From Plantago major (Eukaryota > Streptophyta > Magnoliopsida > Lamiales > Plantaginaceae): a DNA stretch of 64,000 nucleotides. A program made the translations under genes and the position numbers. A model generated the notes under the pieces. That model did no database searches. It saw only the letters and a program-made list of their open reading frames with translations, and was not told the DNA's origin. Numbering within the stretch: the stretch's first letter is position 1; the number at the start of each line of letters is the position of its first letter. The stretch lies in contig CM048840.1 of assembly GCA_026545765.1 (NCBI GenBank), positions 45,590,959 to 45,654,958 on the forward strand. The letters run 5' to 3'. Positions 45,791 through 57,114 of the stretch are shown one piece after another.

Positions 45791-47060
45791 ATATCTGCAA
45801 GTTGGTCTTCTGTGCCAATCTTGAGTATCTCTATATTGCCTTTCTCAACATGGTCTCTGATGAAGTGGTTTCTAACATCAATGTGCTTTGTTCTGGCATG
45901 TAATTTGGGGTTCTGTGTGATTGCAATAGCACTTGTGTTATCACAGAAAATGGGAGTTTTCTCTTCATCGAGTCCATAGTCTCTGAGTTGTTGTTGAATC
46001 CACAGAATTTGTGTTGCACAACAACCGGTGACAATATATTCACCTCTGTGGTAGAAGTTGCAATTGAGTTTTGTTTCTTGCTAAACCATGAGATAAGTCT
46101 AGTTCGAACGACAAGTTCCTGAGGTACTTTTCCTATCAAGCATTGATCCAGCATAATCAGCATCTGAGTAACCAGCCAAACTCAATCCACTTTCTTTAGG
46201 ATACCACAAACCTACATCTACTGTACCTTTCACATACATTAATATTTTCATAGCAATGTTGTAGTGTGATTGCATTGGATTTGTTTGAAATCTAGCACAC
46301 ATTCCAACTGCATATTGAATATCAGTGCCTTGCGATGGGTAAAATAGTGAACTATCAATTTCCTATACTTGTGTTCATCAACACTCTTATCTGATTCAGT
46401 ATAGGTCATCTTGGTTCCTATGCTCATAGGTATCTTAGCATTCTTTTCAGAAGGCTTAAGTTTGAACTTTGTGAGCATGTCTTTTGCATACTTTGTCTGA
46501 CTAATGAATATTCCATCATTGAGTTGCTTCACTTGCAATCCTAGGAAATAGTTCAATTCTCCCATCATGCTCATCTCAAACTTACTTTTCATGAGATTTG
46601 CAAAGTCATCACAAAGTTGCTTGTCCTTAGATCCAAATATGATGTCATCAACATATACTTGAACTAAGAGTAGTTTCCCATCATGGTTTAAAGTAAATAA
46701 AGTTTTATCAACTTCACCTTTCTTGAAACCACTTCCCAGAAGGTATTTGGCCAAAGTGTCATACCATGCTCTTGGAGCCTGTTTCAGTCCATAAAGAGCT
46801 ATCTGTAGCTTATAGACCATTCTACTTTCTGAGAAAACTTCAAAACCAGGTGGTTGTTCAACATAGACTTCCTCAGCAAGTTCACCATTCAAGAATGCAC
46901 TTTTAACATCCATCTGATAAACTTTAAAGTCTTTATGAGCTGCAAAGGCTAGAAAGAGTCTTATTGCATCTAATCTGGAAACAGGTGCATATGACTCATC
47001 AAAATCTAAACCTTGATGCAGGTGAATCCCTTGGCCAACCTTGCTTTGTTTACGGTTATT
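45791..47060 (-). pseudogene. copia reverse transcriptase and RNase H of element S
   Basis: The RT core at 46913-46248 has MDVKSAFLNGELAEEVYVEQ, the conserved YGLKQAPRAWYD, and the intact polymerase motif YVDDIIFGSKD, then ELNYFLGLQVKQ. A frameshift near 46330-46250 separates the RNase H part (46302-45831) with LSLAGYSDADYAGS and the truncated RKSTSGTC. The upstream RT N-terminus (about 47100-46920) contains the GTKWVF-type block interrupted at a TACG site (47078-47081). The gene is broken and not functional as read. Confidence 0.85.
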
Positions 47061-48790
47061 TCACGATTCATTCATCTTGTTTACGAAAACCCACTTAGTT
47101 CCAATCACATATATTCCTTCTACAAATGGAACTAGTTTCGGACTTTGTTTCTTTCAAATGATCGACTCTTCTTGCATTGCGAAGATCCGATCTTGGTCTC
47201 TTAATGCTTCTTCTATAGTTTTTGGTTGATGTTTGAGATAAAACATCTAAAGAGAATTAGAATTTTCAGCTATTGCTCTCCTAGTCCTAACACCTTGATT
47301 GATTGGTCGATTACATCTTTTGGGATGATCCTTGATCCATGGGTTTAGGGCTAGTAGGGTCAACATCTATGTGATCTGAATGTGAATCACTATGATTATG
47401 ACTTGATACTTCTTGATGTCTGTGACATTTTGCACCTCGGAAGGCGGTGAATGTCGACACTTTCTCGATGTGAGAGCTTTACGGGACATGCACATCGGAG
47501 AGGTCATTTCGAATTAGCTCTCGATGAACATCTTGATTTCCATTTACGGAATTCTCATAGGAAATTCTTCATCATGTCAGAATCATCTGGTTGTTACTAG
47601 GCATTTCATGCTTTTCTTCGTCAGTCATCCTCTCTTTCCTGATGATGTTTTTCCTTTGTGAGAGTTCCTCTTGAATCCTTTATCATTAGTTCCTTGAACC
47701 TTTACGAGAGTTCATCGCAAGGGGTGTTTTCTTGCTTCCTTCATAGAATCTGACATGAGCGATTCTTGATCTTCTTTGTTCTTTTGTTGTAAACTCTGTA
47801 TGCTTTGCTATTCATAGAATAACCGAAGCACACCTTCATACGCCTTTGGTTGAAATGTTCTTAAATACTCTTTTCCATTGTTAAGAACAAAACATCTACA
47901 ACGAATACTTTTAGATGTTTGATATTAGGGGTCTACCAACCAAGAGTTCATAAGGGTCTTGTCATGGTGTTTGTTTATCGGACATACATTACGAGTGTAG
48001 CATCTTTGTTCTGACTTCAACCCGATAAACTTCACTTATCTCGATTGTTAAATTAGCATTGTCCTTCTTTGCTTCTTTAAGTGTTCTATTTTCCTTTACG
48101 CAACACCATTTTGTTGTGGTGTTCTTCTGAGAAGAAAGTTGGTGTTTTATACCTTTCTTTGGTACAAAACTCCTTAATGTCTTGATTGACAAACTTCGAT
48201 TACCATAGTGCAATACGATTGCGATACCTTGTCATTTTCATGACTTCAAGCTTATTGACAAGTTTAGTATCTCACCCTTGCATCATTTGTGCTTGGAAAA
48301 GGAACCAAGTGAATCGTGAAGTCATCTACAACAACAAGACCATACTTCTTTCTGCATAACTAGTTCTGAAGATTCAAAAAGATCCATGTGTAATAGTTGC
48401 GTTGGTCTAACACTAGAGTGTCGATTTTGGACTTGAAAGAGATCTTAGATTGTTTTCCCATCGGCGGCGAGCAGATACCATCCTTTACGAAAGATGTTTT
48501 GGGAAGGCCGACCACTAACTCTTTCTTGGCAAGTTTGTTGAGTTTTGAAATTCAAGTGACTCATTCTTTTGTGCCATAACGATTGCTCTTACATGTGACT
48601 GATTGACTCACCATGAGACATTCTTGATTGTGGCGGATGCCGATCGGCAACATAAAGGCGCCTTTCATGAGCAACCAAGGTATGCTTTGACTCATTGTTA
48701 ATAAGTTTGCAATACTTTGCTTTGAATTTCCTGATAAATCCCTTGCATAAGCGGCTCATGCTAAATAGATTATATTTCAAACCCTTAACA
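47061..48790 (-). pseudogene. copia integrase of element S
   Basis: 48780-48589 holds the pre-integrase region (MKYNLFSMSRLC...LYVADRHPPQS). Around 48400-48290 the core start is visible (LLHMDLF, then VVVDDFT in another frame). Stops and frameshifts are dense to 47400, and the catalytic triad cannot be followed in one frame. Confidence 0.65.
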
Positions 48791-51383
48791 TATGTCGTCG
48801 GTGATAGTTAATGATCCTAATTTGGCGTTGCCAAATCCTAGAGAGGATTTAATTCTCCTCCGGCAAATCGATGTACGGTCCATTGTTGCAAGCTTTGTAG
48901 TTGACGGTTGCTTTGTCTCTGTCATGTGCTTTCGCATCCACTATCAAATAGCCATTGAGCCTTAGTCGAGGCATTACGCACAAAGCGAAGCAGGGAGTTA
49001 GGTTCTTGCTTGAAGATAGAACCATTTAGACTAAACATTCTTCCAGTAGGAATCCACATTTTAGTGACTTTGTTGGGAGTTTGTTTTTGTCTAACTTGAT
49101 CAGAAGGAGATGCAATAAAATCAGTAATTTTGATCTCAATTTTCCTTCTTGTGGTGTTTCTAGGTGTTCCTTTTGGTGCTTTCTAGACCTTGGGTTTCTG
49201 GGATTGCTTTTCAGCAAACTTAGCCTTTCTGGCCAGGTTCCTTCTAGCTCTGGCATTCATTTTTTCTATGGCTTGAGATTTCTTCCACTTCTGTCTATTG
49301 CTACATGCAATATCAGCCTTGCGCCATTGTTCTTGTCCTTCCTTATTTTGTTGCAGAAGAACTTTTCCAATAGCACGATAGCCAATGCCATTTCGAACAC
49401 CATTGGCTTTCTCAATACGTTCTTCAGAAGCCTTACTAGTTTCTACACCATCTTTATTTTCATAAAATGGTACAGTAGAGAATTTGCCTATTCCAGCAAT
49501 TCTTCCTTTCCTAGTAATGTAGCAATGTGGATGGTTACATGTCTGAGGGTTATGTTTCTTTTGAAACCTTATCCATAAGTTTCTTGTGAACTTGTTGTTC
49601 TTTCAAAATTTGAGTTGCTACTCCTTTTCCTTTGTCAACTACCTAGATTTCGACCAATGCTATAGGTGGTTGAAGAACCATTCTGTTGACTTTTTACAAA
49701 GGTCAACCTTTCATCACTCTTCTTCAGAGGAGATGAATTACTCGATTGTTCATCAAGTCCAAGTCCACCTTTCTCAGAGGGATCTCTCAGATAGGATTTA
49801 ACCTCAGTGAGAGTGTCACTAGCCTTTGCATAAGATTGGAAGGATAGCTCTTTCTTTCTGAGTTCTTCATTCTCAGAAAGAAGCTTCATCATTTTCTTAG
49901 TAAGTTCATCCAAGGCTAGTTTGTGAGAATTTTCATTCTCAGATATCGAGATTTCGGAAAAGGCTATTTGACGTTCTTGTACTTAGATACTCTGGTTGGC
50001 TCGAAACCTCTTTTAAAGAGTTTCTTTGCTTTCCTCTAAATTACGGTTTTGGATTGTGCTTCCGAAATTCTTTCTCATAACGATCAATTCACTCTTGACC
50101 AACTCGGATCCTCAATTCCATCATCACTCTCATAGTCTGAAATTGTAAATTGTTAGTTACCTCATCGACCATAAGACACATTTCAATATTGGAGATGCGG
50201 ACCGACAATCGGCAACTCCACACATTTCTTTCTTCTTAAGGCGAAGTCGATTACATCTTGGGTGATTCCACAATTACGGTGATGGTAGGTTTGAGTCATC
50301 TGAATCTCCATTTTCGAATCATCTCAAAGTCTAGAGCATCAAGTTGAATTTGAATCTTCTTCCTTTCTTGATCCATAAGGCCCTTTGATTTCTCTTGAAA
50401 TTTCTTACATCCTTCTTGTCACTGTCTTGAGCTTGTTTAAGCGGACAATCTCTCTTAGTGACGGGCTTTTGACAAGAAGCGGATATCATTTCCTATTTAC
50501 TGACTTGATACTAACACCTTTCCGAATGGGCGTGTTGAGGAGTTGTTCATTTGTATGTTTTGTCTTGATGATAGTTTGGGCGAGATGCTTTTGACTTTTC
50601 TTTAGCTTTTCTTCTCTCAATCTCTTGACTTACAAATTTCTTCATGTGTCTTACCTTGAGAGCATTTTCTTGAGATGCTTCTTTGGTATCCTTCTTTCAG
50701 TACCTTGAGAAACTAGAGCAACACTTTGCAATTTTAATTTGTTTGTTCTCTCTGTGTTGTCTCATAGTCTACAGTAGCAAGATGAGAGAAGAGCTCTACT
50801 GGAGTAATATTTGGCATCCCTTGATTGAAATAAAAGAACTTAGTGTGTTCCCAGTTGTGATTGAGACTTTTGACAATAGTCTTAATCTTTTACATTGGGA
50901 GTATCTATTGCTTTCACCAAGTGCAGCCATATCACTCATAAGAGTAGTAAATCTGAAATCAAGTTCTTCCAGAGTTTCAGTGGGACCTTGTTTGAAGTTT
51001 TGGAACTTCAATTTAAGAACTTCGAACTTGTTTTCTTTGGTTTTCTCAGTTCCGGCACAGATTTCTTCAATCAATTGCCAGGCAACTTACACTGTATGTG
51101 CTCAGGTGTCAATCTGATGATTATATTATGAGCTTGACCATCCAATCTGTGTCTCTTGGCATCTTCAGATGTCCATAGCTCTCTTGGCTTGTCTTCATAT
51201 ATAATGCTTCCACGAGCAACATGACCACTATCACTAGCAGCCATGTCCTCGCTTCCATCTTCCTTATGCAGGCTTTTCTTCCATCGGACACCTCGATGCT
51301 GTTTGCCTCGGATGGAGCATCATGTTGTTCTTCCATTTCTCGTAGTTTTCTAGCTTCAGAACGGGTGCATCACTCAGAGACAT
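48791..51383 (-). pseudogene. copia gag and protease of element S
   Basis: The gag ATG is at 51383-51381 (MSLSDAPVL, as in F1 at 58746). 51074-50796 has the gag core (IEEICAGTEKTKENKFEVLK, TLEELDFRFTTLMSDMAALGE). The CCHC zinc knuckle, present in F2 at 63265-63303, is destroyed near 50480. 49913-49635 encodes the coiled-coil linker (LLSENEELRKKELSFQSYAK). A protease DSGC motif (QWLFDSGC) lies at about 48960-48940. Many frameshifts. Confidence 0.7.
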
Positions 51384-51480
51384 ACCTGCACACTTAACAC
51401 ACAAATTATATAGTCCTCAGAAAGGGACAAAGTTCCTTCACCTATCTGGGGATCTAGGTTCAGTGCAGAAGGCTTGTGAA

Positions 51481-51500
51481 CCTCCAGCTCTGATAGCACT
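51481..51500 (-). promoter_or_regulatory. Primer-binding site of element S, initiator tRNA-Met type
   Basis: On the minus strand GTGCTATCAGAGCTGGAGG follows the LTR end CCAACA; the canonical TGGTATCAGAGC core has one change (GCTATCAGAGC). Confidence 0.8.
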
Positions 51501-52926
51501 TGTTGGTCCAGATAACGACAAAGTAAAAGACTAGAGGGGGGAGGGGGATGAATAGTCTTTTAAAACTTTTGTCGATAAACCTGATTCTCGAAACACAGGG
51601 GTTTCGATACTTAAATTCGAGCCTTGAAAGACTTTAAGATAGGTAAGTGCAGAAACAATAAGTAAGTGTGTGTCTGCTTTGCTGAAATGTAAATACATAA
51701 AGGTAAATAACACAGCAAGTATAGTGGTATCTGGAAGTGGCGTAATCCTCCAACTAATCCACTTCGGTCTTTCTGAGACCTAGAATTCACTAGAACAGAT
51801 AATTGAGTTCACCTTACAATAATCCTATTCTAAGATTCCTAAACAAATGGTTCCCAACCACATGTTCCCCCTGAGTTGTTCCCCATCTCCTAGAGCTAAG
51901 TACTTCCTCTACTCAGATAACCTTGGAGTTATTCCCTGATTTACCAAATCAAGTACTTCCTCTACTCCACGCTTTGATGGTGTTGGTTATAAGGTTTGTC
52001 AGAGAGGCTTCTCGTATAACTTTTTCAGTTATGTTTTCAGAGAGCCTAATAGAACAAGACTACTTAATACACTTGTTCAGTGGATGACGATGCACTCTTC
52101 TTGACCCAGTAATTGGTGTCAGATTACGGAGAATGATCTTCAGAAATGGTATCTGATAGTTCAACTCTTTCACGAATAACAATCTCTTGTTAAGGTTCAG
52201 GACAACATAGAACTACTAGTGATTCTTCAAGCGACAGGAAGCTTTCAAAAAGTGTAGTAGAGTGCTTGAGAGAATACTTTGCTTGATGGTAAGTTTGCAA
52301 GATAGAGCGTTCTAAGGTATGTTCTTCAAGCATCTAAGTGTGTGATATATATAGATAAATTTGAGAGGCGTTTGAATTGTATCCGTTGTGCTCTCTATCA
52401 AATTATATCCGTTTATATCTTGAACTATGCACTCAAAAGTCACTATCTCCTTTTTCAGAGAGGACTGCTTTTTGCAGCATTTCTGCCGATGCATTTAATG
52501 CATAGTACTATTCATTGTCCTTTACTCTCAACGGATACATGAGCCTTTCTGATGGCTTGCATGCTCCATACTCATGATGTCATATGTCCAGAATCATATC
52601 TCGAAAATAAGTTAATATACTTGAGAAAGGATTAAGGACATAGTCTTTCTGAGTTAGACTAAACCTTTGTGTCTTCATAAACCTTGTGCAATCTTCAGTC
52701 TTCTAATCTTCAGAAAAGCTCCATTGCTAGGATTGATCTTCATGGTCTTCTTGATATAAAAATTACATTCAGAGACCTATAATCCTAATACAAGATTTAC
52801 TAGACTAATCATACTCAGTGATTTCCTCTTTTACAATGTTCAAGTGAACCAAGAGCACTTAATCACCTTTCTGGCTAAGATAAGAACATGTGATGAGTGA
52901 TCAAAATACTAATGAATATTCTAACA
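51501..52926 (-). repeat. 5' LTR of element S
   Basis: 1426 bp. It matches the 3' LTR and carries the less altered version at several CTG sites (for example TTTCTGAG at 51770-51777 against TTTACGAG at 38435-38442), but shows the reverse at 52126. Confidence 0.92.
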
Positions 52927-53049
52927 AAACTGCATGGCCAATGACAAACGAGTAGCAAAAAAAACTTAACCGCAGGAGCTCCATGTAACAAAACGGCCTC
53001 CTAGACAAAACACAAGAGTAACCATCGGATAGAGTTCCGTGCAAGAAAC

Positions 53050-54401
53050 CCTAGGCATAGAACTTTTGAGGTTCTTTGCATTCCAAGGGCGTTTCAGTGC
53101 ACGTCCGTGATCATCCTCTAGCTCGTAACTTCCATTCACTCTTGCTCCAATTATCTTGTAAGGTCCCTCCCAGTTGGATTTGAGCTTTCCTACATTGCTT
53201 AAGATATCAGCCCGACAGAGTACTAGGTCTCCGACCTACAGGTCATTCTCATGGATATTCTTGTTATAGGCCCGGGTTGCAGTGGCCTGATATCTGTGAA
53301 CATGAGTCAATGTCTCGGATCTTTTAGGATCTAGCATATCAAGATCATAGCTCTGAGCCTCTTGAATGTCAGAATCATTATAGTCTTAGATCCTCATTGT
53401 CTCTACAACAATTTTCGCTGGTATGACTGCTTCCGAGCCATAAACCAGAGTGAATGGAGTTTCTCTTGTAGCTGTCTGTGCTGTGGTGCGATGAGCCCAA
53501 AGTACACCATCTAAGTCGTCCGCCCAGCTATCTTGAGAGGTTCTCCAACGCTTCTCAATGATCTTAACAATTATCTTGTTGGTGGACTCAGCTTGTCCAT
53601 TTTCCTGGGGGTATCCTAATGAGGTGAATCGTTGCTCAATCTTGAATGAGGTTAGCCATTCCATGAGCCTGCTACTAGAGAATTGAGCTCCATTATCCGA
53701 GACAAGGACTCTCGGCAATTAGAAGCGACAAATGATGTTCTTCCAAATAAAAGTCGTCACACTATGCTTTCCGTGATAGTAGCAACGGCTTCTGCTTCTA
53801 CCCACTTGGCGAAGTACTCTACTAACACGATCAGAAACTTTCTCTGTTGGGTTCCTCTTGGGAAGGGTCCGACAATGTCGATACCCTACTGATCAAACGG
53901 ACACGTAATGACTGACGGAATCATTGGATGTGTTGGACGATGTGGGATATTGGCGTAATACTGGCAATCAGGGCAGTTTCTAGCAAAGTTTGCTGCATCC
54001 TTATCAATTGTAGGCTAGTAATAGCCTTGTCGGATAATCTTTTGGGCCAATGTCCGCCCTCCTGAATGACTTCCCCAACTTCTGTTGTGTATCTCTTCCA
54101 GCACAGTCCGTGCTTCTTGTGGATCAAGACATCGCATGTGTGTGCCAGTGAAGGATCTCTTGTAAAGATCCTCTCCAAGTATAAAGTACCTATTAGCTCG
54201 GCATTCCACGCTTCTTGATTCCTTCGGATTAGATGGTAAAGACCCGTCCTTCAAGTAGTTGTAGATATCAGTCATCCAGTTCCTACTTATACCAATGGCC
54301 ATGACGGATGGGGTAGAACTCATGAGGGATGAGTCCTTGACTGTGAGCAGGATAACTCTTCTAGTATCAAGGGCAGCTGTTGTGGACGCATACTTAGCCA
54401 A
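53050..54401 (-). pseudogene. Integrase of element E
   Basis: An H2C2 zinc-binding region (LEEIHNRSWGSHSGGRTLAQ, then NCPDCQYYANIPHRPTHP) is followed by the DDE core (GIDIVGPFPRG; LVSDNGAQFSS; ENGQAEST) and a C-terminal part (GKLKSNWEGPYKI, RPWNAKNLK). All three catalytic acidic positions can be seen. Two tryptophan codons have become TAG (TGG to TAG, near 54013 and 53888), and other stops and frameshifts occur, so the enzyme is dead as read. Integrase lying after RT/RNase H marks Ty3/gypsy. Confidence 0.85.
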
Positions 54402-54419
54402 AGTATCCGCTCTTTCATT

Positions 54420-54785
54420 TCATTCTCTGTCGAACTTTTTTAGAGTAAATTCCTCAAAAAGGCTTACTTCTCGCTTGAGTAACTCGAGGTACTTGATCAT
54501 CGAGGGACCCTTAGTGTCGAAAGTACCAGAGAACTGCGCCTCAACCAGCTGAGAGTCCGTGTAAGCTTTAAGCATGCGGACTTGCAAAGACTTAGCTATC
54601 TGCAACCCTACCAACAGTGCTTCATACTCAACCTCATTGTTTGTCACCTTAAAATCCAGTGAGATGGCATAATCGAGTTGTGCTCCATCGGGGCTTTTGA
54701 GATAAATCCCAATGCCTCCCATCCGTCCAGTGGATGATCCGTCCACCTCCAATGTCAAAACATTGGTTGGTTCTTCATGAAACAT
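54420..54785 (-). pseudogene. Second (archaeal-like) RNase H of element E
   Basis: A 121-residue frame with LEVDGSSTGRMGGIGIYL, NNEVEYEALLVGLQIAK and AYTDSQLV; the D-E-D catalytic carboxylates are all present. An RNase H of this type, additional to the ordinary RT-linked one, is characteristic of the Tat lineage and supports the classification of E. Confidence 0.85.
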
Positions 54786-54898
54786 TCGACTTCCAACACT
54801 TTCTTTGGTTCTTCCTTGGTCTCCTTTTCGGAACTTGGGGTGACTGGTCCGTGAGGGACACTATCAAGGAGAAACATGTGATTTACCCGAGATTCTTC

Positions 54899-55336
54899 CT
54901 AAGTCGGTATCCGAGAATGATTGATGAACTGAGCATCCTCAAAGTTCTCCAAACCTGTTCTTGAGGGAGCTGTCTTGCCTTTGATGGTCTTGACTATCAA
55001 GCACTCGAATGTCTGCTTCTCCGAGGTCTTTTCAGAATCCATTTCAGGATAATCTGTCAAAAAGTTCGCAATGACCTGAGCTTTCTTAGCTATCGGAGCT
55101 TGATAGTTAATATCATATTCACTCAGTTCAATCGCCCACTTTGAGAGTCGTCCGGATTGATCCGGCTTCCCAAGGACCTGTTTCAAAGGTTCCGAAGTTA
55201 GAACAACGATCTTGTGAGATTTAAAGTACGGTTTCAACCGTCTTGCAGTGTAAACCAAGGCGTATGCGATCTTTTCAATCTTTACATATCTTGTTTCTGC
55301 CCCAGCAAGGGCTTTACTAAGATAGTAGATTGGCAT
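54899..55336 (-). pseudogene. RT-linked RNase H domain of element E
   Basis: Motifs PIYYLSKALAGAETRY, KIEKIAYALVYTARRLKPYF and LSKWAIELSEYDINYQ match the RNase H-like domain directly after RT in Ty3/gypsy polyproteins. In Tat elements this copy is commonly degenerate and complemented by the second RNase H. Confidence 0.85.
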
Positions 55337-55599
55337 ATGATCGTTAGCCTAAACCCGTACTAGAACGGAAGTCATTGCCTCATCCGTAACGGCTAGGTAG
55401 AGTGGTTCTCCATCCACAGGCTTGGAGAGTAATGGAGGGGAATGGAGGTAATTTTTGAGGTTCTCAAAAGCCTCTGAACATTCCCCCGTTCACTTAAAAC
55501 TCTCGCCTTTCCGTAGGATTTTGAAGAACGGAAGATTCTTTTCTGCAGAACGGGAGATGAAACGACTCAAGGACATGAGACGCCCGATGAGCTGTTGTA

Positions 55600-56350
55600 C
55601 TCATTGATGTTCTTTGGTTATGGAAGGTCTACAATGGCCTAGATTTTCTCTGGGTTGGCGCTTATTCCCCTTTTCGTGACCATGTAGCCCAGGAACTTTC
55701 CGCCTTTGACACCAAAAGTGCACTTTTCCGGGTTGAGTTTCATCCTGTACTTTCGAAGGATTGCAAAGCATCTGTTCAAATGTTCTATATGCTGCTCCTC
55801 AGTTTTGCTCTTCACTAGCATATCATCAACATACACTTCCATTGTTTTACCAATTTCTTCTTTAAACATTTGATTTACCAGCCGTTGGTAAGTGGCCCCA
55901 GCATTCTTCAGTCCGAAGGGCATCACTTTGAAGCAATACACCCCTCCTGCAGCGAAGAAGGACTTTTTCTTGATATCCTCTTTGGCCATCCGAATCTGAT
56001 AAAAGCCTTGATATGCATCCATAAAGCTTAGTAATGCACATCCGGAAGAGGAATCCACTAGCTGGTCTATCCATGGCAACGGGTATGGATCTTTCGGACA
56101 AAACTTATTTAGCCTTGTGAAATCATTGCACATTCGCCATTTGCCCGGTGACTTCTCAACTAGGACAACGTTGCAAACCCAATCGAATGTGGACTTCCTC
56201 AATGTATGCGGCTTTCATGAGTACATCACTTCATGACAATGATGGCATCCTCAATCGGACCAAAGTCTCTTCTCTTTTGACGGATGTACATGATCGAGGG
56301 GTCCATGTTCTAACGATGAACAGCAACCCTCGGATCTATCCCTTTCAGAT
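55600..56350 (-). pseudogene. Reverse transcriptase of element E
   Basis: The frame 56202-55639 holds KWRMCNDFTRLNKFCPKDPY, PLPWIDQLVD, LLSFMDAYQGFYQIRM, VMPFGLKNAGATYQRLVNQM, the active site VYVDDMLVKS and FLGYMVTKRGI, all in the Tat/Retand style. The N-terminal entry (about 56350-56200) is frameshifted, and a stop follows at about 55639. The polymerase motif itself is intact. Confidence 0.88.
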
Positions 56351-57090
56351 CATCTGAGTTCCAAGCAAAGACGTCTTTGTTAGTTCGGAGACAGGCTACC
56401 AACTTCATCCCAACTTCCGCGTTCATCTCAGTACCAATTCTAGTCTTTTTCTCTGGGCTCCCGATGACCAACTCAACCTCCTTGAGAGTCTCGTGAGGCT
56501 CGATCCGTGCTGCCTTTGGAAACTTGTTTTTATGGCTCCCTATCCAAATGATGGAATTCTCTTTCTTGGGAGGTAAAACAAGCTGCGGATCTGATGTCAT
56601 TGAGACGGACAGAGTTGGGGTAGATGCCCTCCTGGTTGACATAATATAGCATTCCAATGCTTCTCGGACATTTACTATTTCTTCCTCTACTCCATAGGGA
56701 GTTGGAAACTTCATCCTGTTGTGCATGGGGGAGGATATTGCATGGAACTGATTGAGCCCTAGCCATCCAAATATGGCAATATAATCGAAAGTCCGATTAA
56801 CTACCACAAAATGGACTAGCTTGGTTACCCTTGCTGGGTGAGTACCTAAAGACACATGTAACATTATCTTTAGTGGTGGACAACACCTCCAAATCACGAT
56901 ATGGAGCTATTAACTCTTTCATATCGGACTCCTCCCAAATTCATTTGATCAACGGTACTCTTGGCAATAATATTGGAGGAACTTCCTGCGTTAACTAGGA
57001 TTTTGTTCACCCTGTAGGTGGCAATAGTCAGAGAAACCACAAGTGGAACATCAGGGTCATCTACATCCTCACCTCGGCGTGAGGAGGAAT
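56310..57090 (-). pseudogene. Protease and linker of element E
   Basis: Around 57060-56960 the retropepsin region reads DDPDVPLVVSLTIATYRVN then ILVNAGSSSNI: the catalytic Asp of the usual DxGSS is changed to Asn-Ala. A stop and frameshift follow. 56897-56310 contains the distal FDYIAIFGWLGLN (usual LGRPTLN), the MKFPTPYGVEEE segment, and the linker to RT (VACLRTNKDVFAWNSDDLKG). Confidence 0.75.
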
Positions 57091-57114
57091 CTCACTATCA
57101 TCAAAGGAGATGAT

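Larger units (their letters stand above)
38179..52926 (-). mobile_element. Element S: SIRE/Maximus-like Ty1/copia retrotransposon with extra 3' ORF, 14.7 kb
   Basis: Its LTRs (38179-39594 and 51501-52926) are bounded by TGTTGGTCC and CTAACA on the plus strand. The target duplication is AGACT (38174-38178) against AAACT (52927-52931), one base different. From right to left on the minus strand: 5' LTR, tRNA-Met PBS, gag, protease, integrase, RT, RNase H, a long acidic coiled-coil ORF, PPT and 3' LTR. The integrase-before-RT order marks copia; the extra ORF downstream of pol, the size and the PBS mark the SIRE lineage. Frames are broken in many places. It is inserted in element E in the same orientation. 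Confidence 0.88.
31544..57114 (-). mobile_element. Element E: Tat/Retand-like Ty3/gypsy retrotransposon with antisense ORF (5' part outside)
   Basis: Reading the minus strand leftward: protease (about 57085-56310), RT (56202-55639), RNase H remnant (55336-54899), second RNase H (54785-54420), integrase (54401-53050), then the nested SIRE element (52926-38179), an antisense gene on the plus strand (33561-36526), polypurine tract (32394-32382) and 3' LTR. Two RNase H modules and an antisense additional ORF between pol and the 3' LTR are known hallmarks of the Tat lineage (Retand, Grande). gag and the 5' LTR would lie right of 57114, where SIRE copy F1 interrupts. Confidence 0.82.

Noticed and set aside
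49081..49578. 165-codon plus-strand open frame rich in Phe and Ser
   Set aside because: Complement of the Lys/Glu-rich gag-protease linker of element S; a mirror frame.
50683..51117. 144-codon plus-strand open frame
   Set aside because: Mirror of the gag core of element S on the minus strand.
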